Shown here: one piece after another, positions 1 to 4,843 of the stretch
Numbering within the stretch: the first letter of the stretch is position 1
Layout: the number at the start of each line of letters is the position of its first letter
Assembly (NCBI GenBank): GCA_017419895.1
Contig: JAFOKI010000154.1
Coordinates: forward strand, 1 to 5,497
Direction: 5' to 3'
DNA: 5,497 nt
DNA from: Eubacterium sp.
GTDB taxonomy: Bacteria > Bacillota > Clostridia > Peptostreptococcales > Anaerovoracaceae
Made by a program: the position numbers and the translations under genes
The notes under the pieces: model-generated
What the model was told of the DNA's origin: nothing
Seen by the model: only the letters and a program-made list of their open reading frames with translations
The model's database searches: none

Positions 1-480
1 AACCGGGTTTGTTCCTACGACAGCTTTTTTACCTCCCGGAGGAGCCATGAGCGGTGTGGTGTTGCATACGTTCATCGTGATCATGTCGTCCTGACCGATC
101 ATGCGGTTCCAATAGAAACCTGTTCCGAAATGGCAGTTATTAGTCAGAAGCACCATTGCCATTCCGTTTTTCTCGGCTTTTTCACGGACATATTTTGCTG
201 TTTTATACGCAGACAGCATACCCAGGCTGTTATCCGCGTCGATTATAGCCGTTAACGGCGTCTCCTTGATGAATTTCATTTCCGGTGTCTTGTTTGCTCC
301 GCCGGCTCTCAAACGCCTGACGTATGACGTTACTCTGAGAACGCCGTGTGATGCTCTTCCCGTAAGGTTCGCGTCAACAAGTACTTCAGCAAGGATCGCA
401 GAGTCGTCTTCAGAGATTCCTTCTGCCATGAAAATTTGCTTCACGAGACTTTCGATTTTTTTTGGATTGACCTTTTTCAT
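1..480 (-). CDS. Malate/L-lactate dehydrogenase family (Ldh2) oxidoreductase, N-terminal part
   Basis: This is the first 160 codons of a cytoplasmic NAD(P)H-dependent 2-hydroxyacid/2-oxoacid oxidoreductase; the 3' end lies beyond the left edge of the window. The family (Ldh2: YiaK, AllD, ComC/sulfolactate and malate dehydrogenases) is unrelated to classical Rossmann-fold LDH. Visible family marks are GRASHGVLRV at residues 41-50, where His45 matches the catalytic His of YiaK-type enzymes, NNCHFGTGFY at 114-123 with a second conserved His (117), and GTNPV at 156-160, the start of the cofactor-binding region. The ATG at 478-480 is preceded by AAAGGAG (488-494) at 7 nt spacing, which settles the start. 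Substrate cannot be assigned: malate, lactate, ureidoglycolate, diketogulonate and sulfolactate are all used by relatives. Complete relatives are about 330-360 residues, so a bit less than half is seen. It has its own promoter and is not part of the operon to its right. Confidence 0.9.
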   Translation of the reverse strand, partial: MKKVNPKKIESLVKQIFMAEGISEDDSAILAEVLVDANLTGRASHGVLRVTSYVRRLRAGGANKTPEMKFIKETPLTAIIDADNSLGMLSAYKTAKYVREKAEKNGMAMVLLTNNCHFGTGFYWNRMIGQDDMITMNVCNTTPLMAPPGGKKAVVGTNPV

Positions 481-507
481 TGATATTCTCCTTTACCCCT
501 ATTGCTA

Positions 508-624
508 CTAAATGATGACTGGACAAAGACTGCATTCGCTTGCAGCCCTTAGTCGACAGAAGTCACGGCAACAAAATCGGGCCATACATAATATAACAAT
601 GCCGCGACCGTCTTTGGGCCGCAT
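508..624 (-). CDS. Possible 38-codon cysteine-rich leader ORF upstream of the Ldh2 gene
   Basis: This small reading frame lies wholly inside the predicted 5' leader of the Ldh2-type gene. It starts with an ATG only about 8 nt after the predicted transcription start and ends in two consecutive TAG codons, 27 nt before the Ldh2 ATG. The peptide would contain six cysteines in 38 residues (positions 13, 18, 19, 23, 31 and 34), including CCRDFC and CSLC. No Shine-Dalgarno sequence precedes it, so it would have to be read as a near-leaderless message, or it is a chance ORF. The 525-550 hairpin overlaps its last third, which would allow coupling between its translation and leader folding. I do not recognise the peptide. 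A chance origin is the more likely explanation. Confidence 0.2.
   Translation of the reverse strand: MRPKDGRGIVILCMARFCCRDFCRLRAASECSLCPVII
525..550 (-). other. Leader hairpin in the 5' UTR of the Ldh2 gene
   Basis: On the transcribed (minus) strand, AAGGGCTGCA and TGCAGTCTTT can pair over 10 bp (two G-U wobbles) around an AGCGAA loop. The inner five pairs, CTGCA/TGCAG, are perfect. Only a short T run (TCTTTG) follows, so it does not look like an intrinsic terminator. It is a candidate leader structure ending about 45 nt upstream of the start codon. Confidence 0.35.
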
Positions 625-638
625 ATTTCGCAACTGTA

Positions 639-667
639 AGAATATCACGCGCCATGATACAAGTCAA
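639..667 (-). promoter_or_regulatory. Sigma-A promoter of the Ldh2-type gene
   Basis: On the minus strand the sequence reads TTGACT (662-667), a 17-nt spacer, then TATTCT (639-644). This is an excellent housekeeping promoter with ideal spacing. The predicted start of transcription is near position 632, which leaves a leader of about 150 nt before the ATG at 480. The -35 hexamer sits directly after the T tract of the putative terminator of the preceding operon. Confidence 0.75.
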
Positions 668-669
668 TT

Positions 670-694
670 AAAAGGAGCCGGGCATTTTCAGCTC
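670..694 (-). terminator. Putative intrinsic terminator of the ARH-macrodomain operon
   Basis: On the minus strand, GAGCTG and CGGCTC form a 6-bp stem (one G-U pair) around an 8-nt loop, followed by CTTTTAATT. It lies about 33 nt after the stop codon of the macrodomain gene. The stem is short, so termination may be weak. It is followed at once by the promoter of the next gene. Confidence 0.45.
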
Positions 695-696
695 TG

Positions 697-715
697 GCGC
701 ACGAAACCCGTACGC
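697..715 (-). other. Hairpin just downstream of the macrodomain gene
   Basis: GCGTACG and CGTGCGC pair over 7 bp (one G-U wobble) around a GGTTT loop, starting about 11 nt after the macrodomain stop codon. No T tract follows directly, so it may protect the mRNA 3' end or assist the adjacent 670-694 hairpin. It is probably not a terminator by itself. Confidence 0.35.
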
Positions 716-726
716 GTCCGGAAACG

Positions 727-1998
727 TTAGTGCTGCCCTAAAAGCTCCAGCCCGCACTGGTCGAGCATGATGTTGTCCTTAACGATATTGTATTCTTTGT
801 TCAAAATGAAATATTCAACAGCAAGGTCAAACTTGCTGCTCCGCGAAAGAGTAAATCCGGCTTTTTCGAGCAGTTCACGGGTCTCTTTGAGATCCAGATG
901 CAGCGACAAAGCCAACGCGCATGCCGTATTTTTAGTCGGATGATAATCGCGGTTTGAGATTATTTTTGAAAAGTGTTGCTTGCTGAGGTTCGCATGCCGG
1001 TATACGTCAGAATTCTTCTGCTTCTTTTCGATGATTAGTTTGAGAAGATATTCCTGGAAAGTATCTCCCGTGGCTTTTATGTGCTCTTCGAGAGTACCCG
1101 CCGGTATTATTGACGCATCAAAAAGTGGTGCAGTTTCCGGTGCTTCGGACATCGCCGGCACAGCAGATGTTCCCGTGGACTTAAACTCATCCAATTCCAC
1201 GGACGATTCCTGCAGTTCTTCCTTTATCAGTTCATTGGCATCTTCCTGCTCCCTGCGGCGCCTGTGGAAAAGCCCGCTGAGCTTCCCGGCTTTCGCCTTT
1301 GGGGCATTTGGCAAATGCCCGGGTTCCGGAGCGCCCGCGTAAGAAACCGCATCCGGCATAAAGCTCGTTCCTAACGCGCTTTGCGCGCTTGCACCGGGAA
1401 TATTCGGCCTATTCCCCCAGCCCGAAGCCCCCGGCAGCGGATGCCCATATTCTTTTTCACGGGCAGCAGAAACATAATGCTCATCTATATATGAATTTAC
1501 ATCGCTGAACAGTTTCCCCGAAAGATCGTACGCGCGGCGCCCGAACACGACGAGATACACCATCATGTCGTTTTCCATCAGAAAATCATAGATAGCGCCT
1601 GTCGCGGTCTTTATGGCCAGATCTGTTGGGAATCCGTACGAGCCCGCGGAAATCAACGGGAAAGCAATGCTTTCGCACGACAGGCTTACGGCAAGCTTCA
1701 GACTTTCCTCATAGCATGATCTGAGTGCTTCCTCTTCGCCGTGTTTTCCGCCTCTCCATGCCGGCCCGACCGTATGGATAATGTATTTCGCGTCAAGGTC
1801 GAACGCAGAAGTTGCCGCGGCTTTCCCTACGGGAATATTACCGATTTTCGCGCGTTCGGCAAGCAGTTTTTCCGCTCCGGCCGCCTGATATATGGCAGTG
1901 TCAGTCCCGGCCCCGATCACGGGACGCGGGTTCGCGGTATTGACTATCGCGTCTGCTTTTACGCGTGTTATGTCATTTCTTATTATGCTGAACGGCAT
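727..1998 (-). CDS. Macrodomain (ADP-ribose-binding/hydrolysing) protein with C-terminal HTH-like domain
   Basis: A 423-residue three-part protein. Residues 1 to about 175 are a macrodomain that should bind ADP-ribose and may remove it from acidic side chains or deacetylate O-acetyl-ADP-ribose, as MacroD-type enzymes do. NTAN at 20-23, IGAGTDTAIYQAAG at 28-41 (Asp33 in the place of the MacroD catalytic-loop Asp) and PLISAGSYGFP at 114-124 are the ligand loops. The usual GGG is replaced by GAG. Residues 180-312 are a Pro/Ala/Gly-rich and then highly charged linker (HRRRRE at 245-250). Residues 313-423 are a helical domain whose 336-383 stretch (SKQHFSKIISNRDYHPTK, then ALALSLHLDL and LLEKAGF) resembles an Xre/Cro HTH. 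The ATG at 1998, not a TTG at 2022 overlapping the upstream stop, is the start because AGGAGG lies 5 nt before it. It is second in an operon with an ADP-ribosylglycohydrolase, 20 nt downstream. The macrodomain is sure; DNA binding by the tail is an inference. Confidence 0.9.
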   Translation of the reverse strand: MPFSIIRNDITRVKADAIVNTANPRPVIGAGTDTAIYQAAGAEKLLAERAKIGNIPVGKAAATSAFDLDAKYIIHTVGPAWRGGKHGEEEALRSCYEESLKLAVSLSCESIAFPLISAGSYGFPTDLAIKTATGAIYDFLMENDMMVYLVVFGRRAYDLSGKLFSDVNSYIDEHYVSAAREKEYGHPLPGASGWGNRPNIPGASAQSALGTSFMPDAVSYAGAPEPGHLPNAPKAKAGKLSGLFHRRRREQEDANELIKEELQESSVELDEFKSTGTSAVPAMSEAPETAPLFDASIIPAGTLEEHIKATGDTFQEYLLKLIIEKKQKNSDVYRHANLSKQHFSKIISNRDYHPTKNTACALALSLHLDLKETRELLEKAGFTLSRSSKFDLAVEYFILNKEYNIVKDNIMLDQCGLELLGQH

Positions 1999-2003
1999 CG
2001 TTA

Positions 2004-2009
2004 CCTCCT
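2004..2009 (-). promoter_or_regulatory. Shine-Dalgarno site fixing the macrodomain start
   Basis: A perfect AGGAGG lies 5 nt upstream of the ATG at 1996-1998, within the 20-nt gap after the glycohydrolase stop codon. It rules out the longer reading starting at TTG 2022, which would place this site inside the coding region. Confidence 0.85.
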
Positions 2010-2018
2010 GCTTTGTTA

Positions 2019-2870
2019 TCAACCAGCCTGCCTGGTAGTATGCTGTATCTCTTCCGGCATTATCGCCTGCACTTTGTGTTTACTCAGAAACTCCTCGAAC
2101 CTGTCAGAGATATCCCTCATCGGGCGGTCGAGTCTGCTTCGCGCTTCAATTTTTAACGCTTCCGGCATCCCGAAATATGCCTCCGCAATGGCACCTGCCA
2201 TGCACGCTATCGTGTCACTGTCGCCGCCAAGCGAGACCGCTTTCCGTATGACATCTTCGTAATCATTACCTTCGAGAAAAGCGATAATCGACTCAGGCAC
2301 TGATTTCTGACAAATCGCATAGAAACTGTACGTCGGCCGGATCTCGTCGAGAGTACGGGAAAGGTCGTAATCGAAAGTCTTTGTTATATAGTCCTTGATT
2401 GCAGCCTTGTCTGCCCCGGCTCTTGCCAGAAATACCGCCGCCGCGACTGCCTGCGCGCCTTTTATGCCTTCCGGATGATCATGCGTGACCTCCGCGGTCA
2501 GCGCTGCCGCATGGAGAGTCTCGTCAAGCGTCCCATACATCCAACCCACGGGGGAGACTCTCATCCCGCTGCCGTTGCCAAAGCTTCCATACGGTTTGGG
2601 GTCACGTGATACCAGCCATCCCGTAAACCGCCCGCCGTATCCCGCATACGGGTACCTGCGGCCGATATCCTGCATGTCTTCAACGACTGCCTCGCGCACC
2701 GCGTCATCATCCATACCCCAAGTATCCATCAAAGCTTTTGCGACCGCAAGCGTCATGTACGAATCGTCAGTCGGTCTTGACCACCTGCCCAGCAGTTTGA
2801 AATCATAATCATTCGTATTGTTAAACTCGTAGACAGAACCGACGATGTCCCCTAAAATTGCTCCAAGCAT
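2019..2870 (-). CDS. ADP-ribosylglycohydrolase (ARH/DraG family)
   Basis: A 283-residue cytoplasmic hydrolase of the ARH/DraG superfamily. Members cleave ADP-ribose from proteins (arginine or serine linkages) or from small molecules, using two metal ions (Mg or Mn). The whole fold is present: GAILGDIVGSVYE at 3-15, the metal-binding PTDDS at 33-37, SFGNGSGMRVSPVGW at 96-110, THDHPEGIKGAQA at 129-141, and the second metal-binding GGDSDTIACMAGAIAEAYFG at 215-234. All metal-ligand acidic positions are intact, so it should be active. The ATG at 2870 is chosen because AGGAGG lies 7 nt upstream; a TTG nine codons earlier lacks such support and would overlap the -10 box. It is the first gene of an operon with the macrodomain protein. 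The family also includes enzymes for other ADP-ribosylated substrates, so the exact linkage is open. The last roughly 15 residues are probably a disordered tail. Confidence 0.92.
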   Translation of the reverse strand: MLGAILGDIVGSVYEFNNTNDYDFKLLGRWSRPTDDSYMTLAVAKALMDTWGMDDDAVREAVVEDMQDIGRRYPYAGYGGRFTGWLVSRDPKPYGSFGNGSGMRVSPVGWMYGTLDETLHAAALTAEVTHDHPEGIKGAQAVAAAVFLARAGADKAAIKDYITKTFDYDLSRTLDEIRPTYSFYAICQKSVPESIIAFLEGNDYEDVIRKAVSLGGDSDTIACMAGAIAEAYFGMPEALKIEARSRLDRPMRDISDRFEEFLSKHKVQAIMPEEIQHTTRQAG

Positions 2871-2877
2871 ATGTTTG

Positions 2878-2883
2878 CCTCCT
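2878..2883 (-). promoter_or_regulatory. Shine-Dalgarno site of the ADP-ribosylglycohydrolase gene
   Basis: AGGAGG lies 7 nt before the ATG at 2868-2870 and decides the start. With the predicted promoter just upstream, the mRNA leader would be only about 12 nt, so this site would lie at the very 5' end of the transcript. Confidence 0.8.
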
Positions 2884-2888
2884 TTTTT

Positions 2889-2894
2889 ATTATA
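2889..2894 (-). promoter_or_regulatory. -10 box of the ARH-macrodomain operon promoter
   Basis: A perfect TATAAT on the minus strand, preceded by TTG, with a predicted start near 2882. No good -35 is visible at 16-18 nt (TCATGT at 17 nt, 2912-2917), so the promoter may need an activator or may be weak. The AAACGTTT palindrome at 2924-2931 lies just upstream of the -35 region. Confidence 0.55.
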
Positions 2895-2922
2895 CAATAC
2901 TTTTCACATTCACATGATAAAC

Positions 2923-2932
2923 GAAACGTTTT
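2923..2932 (+). promoter_or_regulatory. Possible LacI-family-type operator (GAAACGTTTT)
   Basis: An AAACGTTT palindrome with a central CG sits within ATAAACGAAACGTTTTTGG. Operators of LacI/RbsR-family regulators have this central pattern, for example GAAACGTTTC for RbsR. It lies about 40-50 nt upstream of the predicted start of the ARH operon and over 120 nt upstream of the sugar-kinase start. Only the inner 8 bp are symmetrical, so this is a weak call. Confidence 0.25.
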
Positions 2933-2940
2933 TGGCAGTG

Positions 2941-2961
2941 GTCGCCTTCCCGGCGACTTTT
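2941..2961 (+). other. Small terminator-like hairpin in the divergent control region
   Basis: GTCGCC and GGCGAC form a perfect 6-bp stem around a TTCCC loop, followed by TTTT on the plus strand. The form is that of a very short intrinsic terminator facing the kinase gene, but it lies upstream of the kinase promoter. It could limit transcription entering from the ARH side, or be part of a regulator site. Confidence 0.3.
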
Positions 2962-2979
2962 CCCATACAAAGCTGTTCC
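2956..2979 (+). repeat. Upstream copy of an imperfect direct repeat
   Basis: This copy reads ACTTTTC, an extra CC, ATACAAAG, two variable bases, then GTTCC. The second copy is at 3017-3038, about 60 bp away. The first copy overlaps the T tract of the small hairpin at 2941-2961. Confidence 0.5.
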
Positions 2980-3016
2980 CCGGGTTTCCGACGCTCCCAT
3001 GCATCAAATATACGCA

Positions 3017-3038
3017 ACTTTTCATACAAAGACGTTCC
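3017..3038 (+). repeat. Downstream copy of an imperfect direct repeat, over the kinase -35 region
   Basis: This copy reads ACTTTTC, ATACAAAG, two variable bases, then GTTCC. It differs from the copy at 2956-2979 by a 2-nt gap and two substitutions. It covers the region where the -35 element of the kinase promoter should be, so a protein bound here would directly affect that promoter. A duplicated regulator site is the simplest reading; a chance or old local duplication is possible. Confidence 0.5.
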
Positions 3039-3043
3039 GCTCG

Positions 3044-3052
3044 TGATATAAT
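3044..3052 (+). promoter_or_regulatory. Extended -10 promoter of the PfkB kinase gene (leaderless)
   Basis: TGATATAAT is a perfect TATAAT with the upstream TG of an extended -10 element. It ends only 6 nt before the ATG at 3059, so the predicted transcription start falls on or within a base of the start codon. The -35 region is poor (ATACAA at 17 nt), which fits an extended -10 promoter. Confidence 0.65.
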
Positions 3053-3058
3053 CGAACC

Positions 3059-3997
3059 ATGGATACGAAATATGACATTATTACCATAGGCGTCGCGATA
3101 ATGGACTCTATGATCATGGGTTTCGACCCGGTGCCGATTTCGACAGCCGGTTACAGAGCCGAATCGGGTTCTCTTTTCGTCGGCGGTGATGCGGTAAACC
3201 AGGCAAAAGCCGCAGCTAAGCTGGGAGCCAGAACGGGAATACTCTGTCATCTCGGCAGGGACTCAGCCGGCGATGTAATTGCCGATTCGCTCATGGATGA
3301 CGGAGTCGATACTGATCTTATCGTGCGGTCGGACGATCACCAGACACCGGTCACGACGATCTTTGTTCAGGAAGACGGGAATAGAAAGTCAATCACCAAC
3401 AGCGCGCACAGGTACAACTTCCATCCGGAACGTTTCACTGAAGTTCTCACTAACACGCGCGCTGTCATGCTCGGCTCGCTTTTCAGGGCACCGTTCAACG
3501 ATCCCGAAGTCATTTACAAAGTCGTCCGCGCCGCTAAGCAGGCCGGCGCACTCGTCTTTGCCGACACCAAGATGCCCAATTACGTCTTTCTCTCGCTTTC
3601 CGACATCGCGGATTCACTTCCGATGATCGACTACATCACGCCGAACCTTGCGGAAGCTGAGTTCTATACGGGAAAAAAGACGCCCGCAGAGATAGCAAAC
3701 GTCTTTCTTGATAAAGGTGTTAAAAATGTGATAGTCAAACTCGGTGAACAGGGCTGCTATTTCGCTAATCACGAGACCCGCCTGACCGTCCCCACCTTCA
3801 ATGTCGCAACGGTCGACGCGACAGGCGCAGGCGACAACTTCACGGCAGGTTTCGTTACAGAGATCCTGCGCGGAAGCTCGCCCGAGGAAGCTCTCCGGTT
3901 CGCAAACGCATGCGGCGCGATCTGCACGACCGCGATCGGCTCCGGAACCGCATTGAAAGGCCGTGAGCAGATCCTGGAGTTCTTGGGTAAAAACTGA
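3059..3997 (+). CDS. PfkB-family carbohydrate kinase (ribokinase superfamily)
   Basis: A 312-residue cytoplasmic ATP-dependent sugar or nucleoside kinase, complete at both ends. The N-terminal YDIITIGVAIMD (5-16) supplies the substrate-binding Asp16. PfkB signature 1 is at 42-74 (GGDAVNQAKAAAKLGA). TPNLAEAEFYTG is at 194-205. Signature 2, DATGAGDNFTAGF at 253-265, carries the anion hole and the catalytic base Asp259. Length is typical for the family. The substrate is not fixed by these motifs: fructose, ribose, 2-keto-3-deoxygluconate and nucleosides are all possible. The ATG at 3059 is the first in-frame start after a TGA at 3044-3046. It has no Shine-Dalgarno sequence but sits right at the predicted transcription start, so the mRNA is probably leaderless. 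It is transcribed away from the ARH-macrodomain operon and ends before a strong terminator, so it appears to be a single-gene unit. Confidence 0.92.
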   Translation: MDTKYDIITIGVAIMDSMIMGFDPVPISTAGYRAESGSLFVGGDAVNQAKAAAKLGARTGILCHLGRDSAGDVIADSLMDDGVDTDLIVRSDDHQTPVTTIFVQEDGNRKSITNSAHRYNFHPERFTEVLTNTRAVMLGSLFRAPFNDPEVIYKVVRAAKQAGALVFADTKMPNYVFLSLSDIADSLPMIDYITPNLAEAEFYTGKKTPAEIANVFLDKGVKNVIVKLGEQGCYFANHETRLTVPTFNVATVDATGAGDNFTAGFVTEILRGSSPEEALRFANACGAICTTAIGSGTALKGREQILEFLGKN

Positions 3998-4032
3998 CTT
4001 TGACCTGCCGGAAGAAACGGACAGATTTAACG

Positions 4033-4056
4033 AAAAAGCCGCCGTAAGGCGGCTTT
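4033..4056. terminator. Bidirectional intrinsic terminator between kinase and peroxiredoxin genes
   Basis: AAAGCCGCC and GGCGGCTTT form a perfect 9-bp stem around a GTAA loop. On the minus strand the stem is followed by two more Ts, giving TTTTT after the GC core, and serves the peroxiredoxin gene. On the plus strand TTTGTTG follows, which should end the kinase transcript about 36 nt after its stop codon. The convergent arrangement of the two genes fits a shared terminator. Confidence 0.9.
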
Positions 4057-4083
4057 GTTGTATGGCGATTCGCTATATGTCAC

Positions 4084-4755
4084 TCACTCTTTGAACGTCA
4101 GGTACCAGTCATACGGCTTTGTGCCCTCTGCAGGGTTTTCGACCCTTTCTTTTGCCTCGGCGAGTGTGAGAGGAGCGCCCATGACCACGGGGTCGCCCGG
4201 TCTCCAGTCAGCGGGTGTAGACACGTTATCTTCGTCATGCTTCTGGAGCGACTGGATGATACGCTTGATCTCATCCATATTGCGTCCCGTCGACATCGGA
4301 TAATAAAGAATAGTCCTGATTATTCCCTCCGGGTCTATGATGAACACCGCACGGATCGTTTGTGTCTTGGCGACAGTCTGGAGCATGCCGTATTTCTTTG
4401 CGACGTTCATACTGATGTCTGCGATTATCGGGAACGGGAGCTCGACAGGCTCGCCTTTCCACGCGATATTTTCGATACTTTTCGCCCATGCGAGATGCGA
4501 GTGGACCGAGTCGATCGAAAGGCCGATAAGTTTTACGTTCATCGCGGCGAACTCATCCGCCATCCTTGCGAATGTTATGAACTCAGTCGTGCAGACCGGT
4601 GTGAAATCCGCCGGGTGCGAGAAAAGGATCACCCAGCTTCCTTTATAGTCATCGGGAAAATTGACTTTTCCCATTGTAGTCATCGCGCGGAATTCCGGTG
4701 CACGGTCTCCGATGAGCGGCATTCTCGTTGTTTCGTTAGTCATTTCGTTTTCCAT
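4084..4755 (-). CDS. 1-Cys peroxiredoxin (Prx6-type, AhpC/TSA family)
   Basis: A 223-residue cytoplasmic thiol peroxidase that should reduce hydrogen peroxide, alkyl hydroperoxides or peroxynitrite. The active site SHPADFTPVCTTEF (46-59) has the peroxidatic Cys55 and its partner Thr52; the conserved Arg of TIRAVFIID is near 133. The C-terminal half (WRPGDPVVMGAPLTLAEAKE and PYDWYLTFKE) is the Prx6-type extension. Cys55 is the only cysteine in the protein: at the end, where archaeal and bacterial relatives have CxDWYxC, this one has PYDWYLT. The resolving cysteine is therefore absent, and reduction must come from an outside thiol. The ATG at 4755 has AGGAGG 5 nt upstream; a second ATG four codons later has no such site. 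It has its own promoter and ends at the shared bidirectional terminator. No reductase gene lies beside it. Confidence 0.93.
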   Translation of the reverse strand: MENEMTNETTRMPLIGDRAPEFRAMTTMGKVNFPDDYKGSWVILFSHPADFTPVCTTEFITFARMADEFAAMNVKLIGLSIDSVHSHLAWAKSIENIAWKGEPVELPFPIIADISMNVAKKYGMLQTVAKTQTIRAVFIIDPEGIIRTILYYPMSTGRNMDEIKRIIQSLQKHDEDNVSTPADWRPGDPVVMGAPLTLAEAKERVENPAEGTKPYDWYLTFKE

Positions 4756-4777
4756 ATCGTCCTCCTGCTGTATTTGA

Positions 4778-4807
4778 ATTATGCCTGTTTCGGTTTATAT
4801 ACCTCAA
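4778..4807 (-). promoter_or_regulatory. Promoter of the peroxiredoxin gene
   Basis: On the minus strand TTGAGG (4802-4807), an 18-nt spacer, and CATAAT (4778-4783) form a reasonable sigma-A promoter, with a start near 4771 and a leader of about 16 nt. No clear PerR box is visible around it. The 88-nt gap to the HD-domain gene shows no obvious terminator, so read-through from that gene is also possible. Confidence 0.5.
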
Positions 4808-4843
4808 AACGGAGATGTTAATCGATGCAGCTTTGTTTCTGAA

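Noticed and set aside
512..730. A 72-codon plus-strand ORF in the gap between the Ldh2 gene and the macrodomain gene
   Set aside because: It has no Shine-Dalgarno sequence or promoter on that strand, a low-information basic composition, and is antisense to the Ldh2 promoter and leader.
2020..2022. TTG as start of the macrodomain gene, overlapping the ARH stop codon
   Set aside because: The perfect AGGAGG at 2004-2009 lies 5 nt before the ATG at 1998, and the macrodomain fold begins at that ATG.
727..2870. A DarT/DarG-type toxin-antitoxin module
   Set aside because: There is a macrodomain but no DarT-like transferase. The neighbour is an ARH hydrolase, so both genes are erasers and no toxin is visible.
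2852..3250. A 132-codon minus-strand ORF across the control region and the start of the kinase gene
   Set aside because: It lies antisense to the conserved N-terminus of the PfkB kinase, runs into the ARH start, has no ribosome binding site and has no recognisable protein features.
4061..4077. A 17-nt near-palindrome (TATGGCGA-T-TCGCTATA) next to the peroxiredoxin stop codon
   Set aside because: The possible loop is too small for a good hairpin, and the adjacent 4033-4056 terminator already explains termination.
4237..4821. A 194-codon plus-strand ORF opposite the peroxiredoxin gene
   Set aside because: It is antisense to a strongly conserved family and rich in Arg, Asp, Cys and His, as expected from the reverse strand of a real gene; it has no ribosome binding site.
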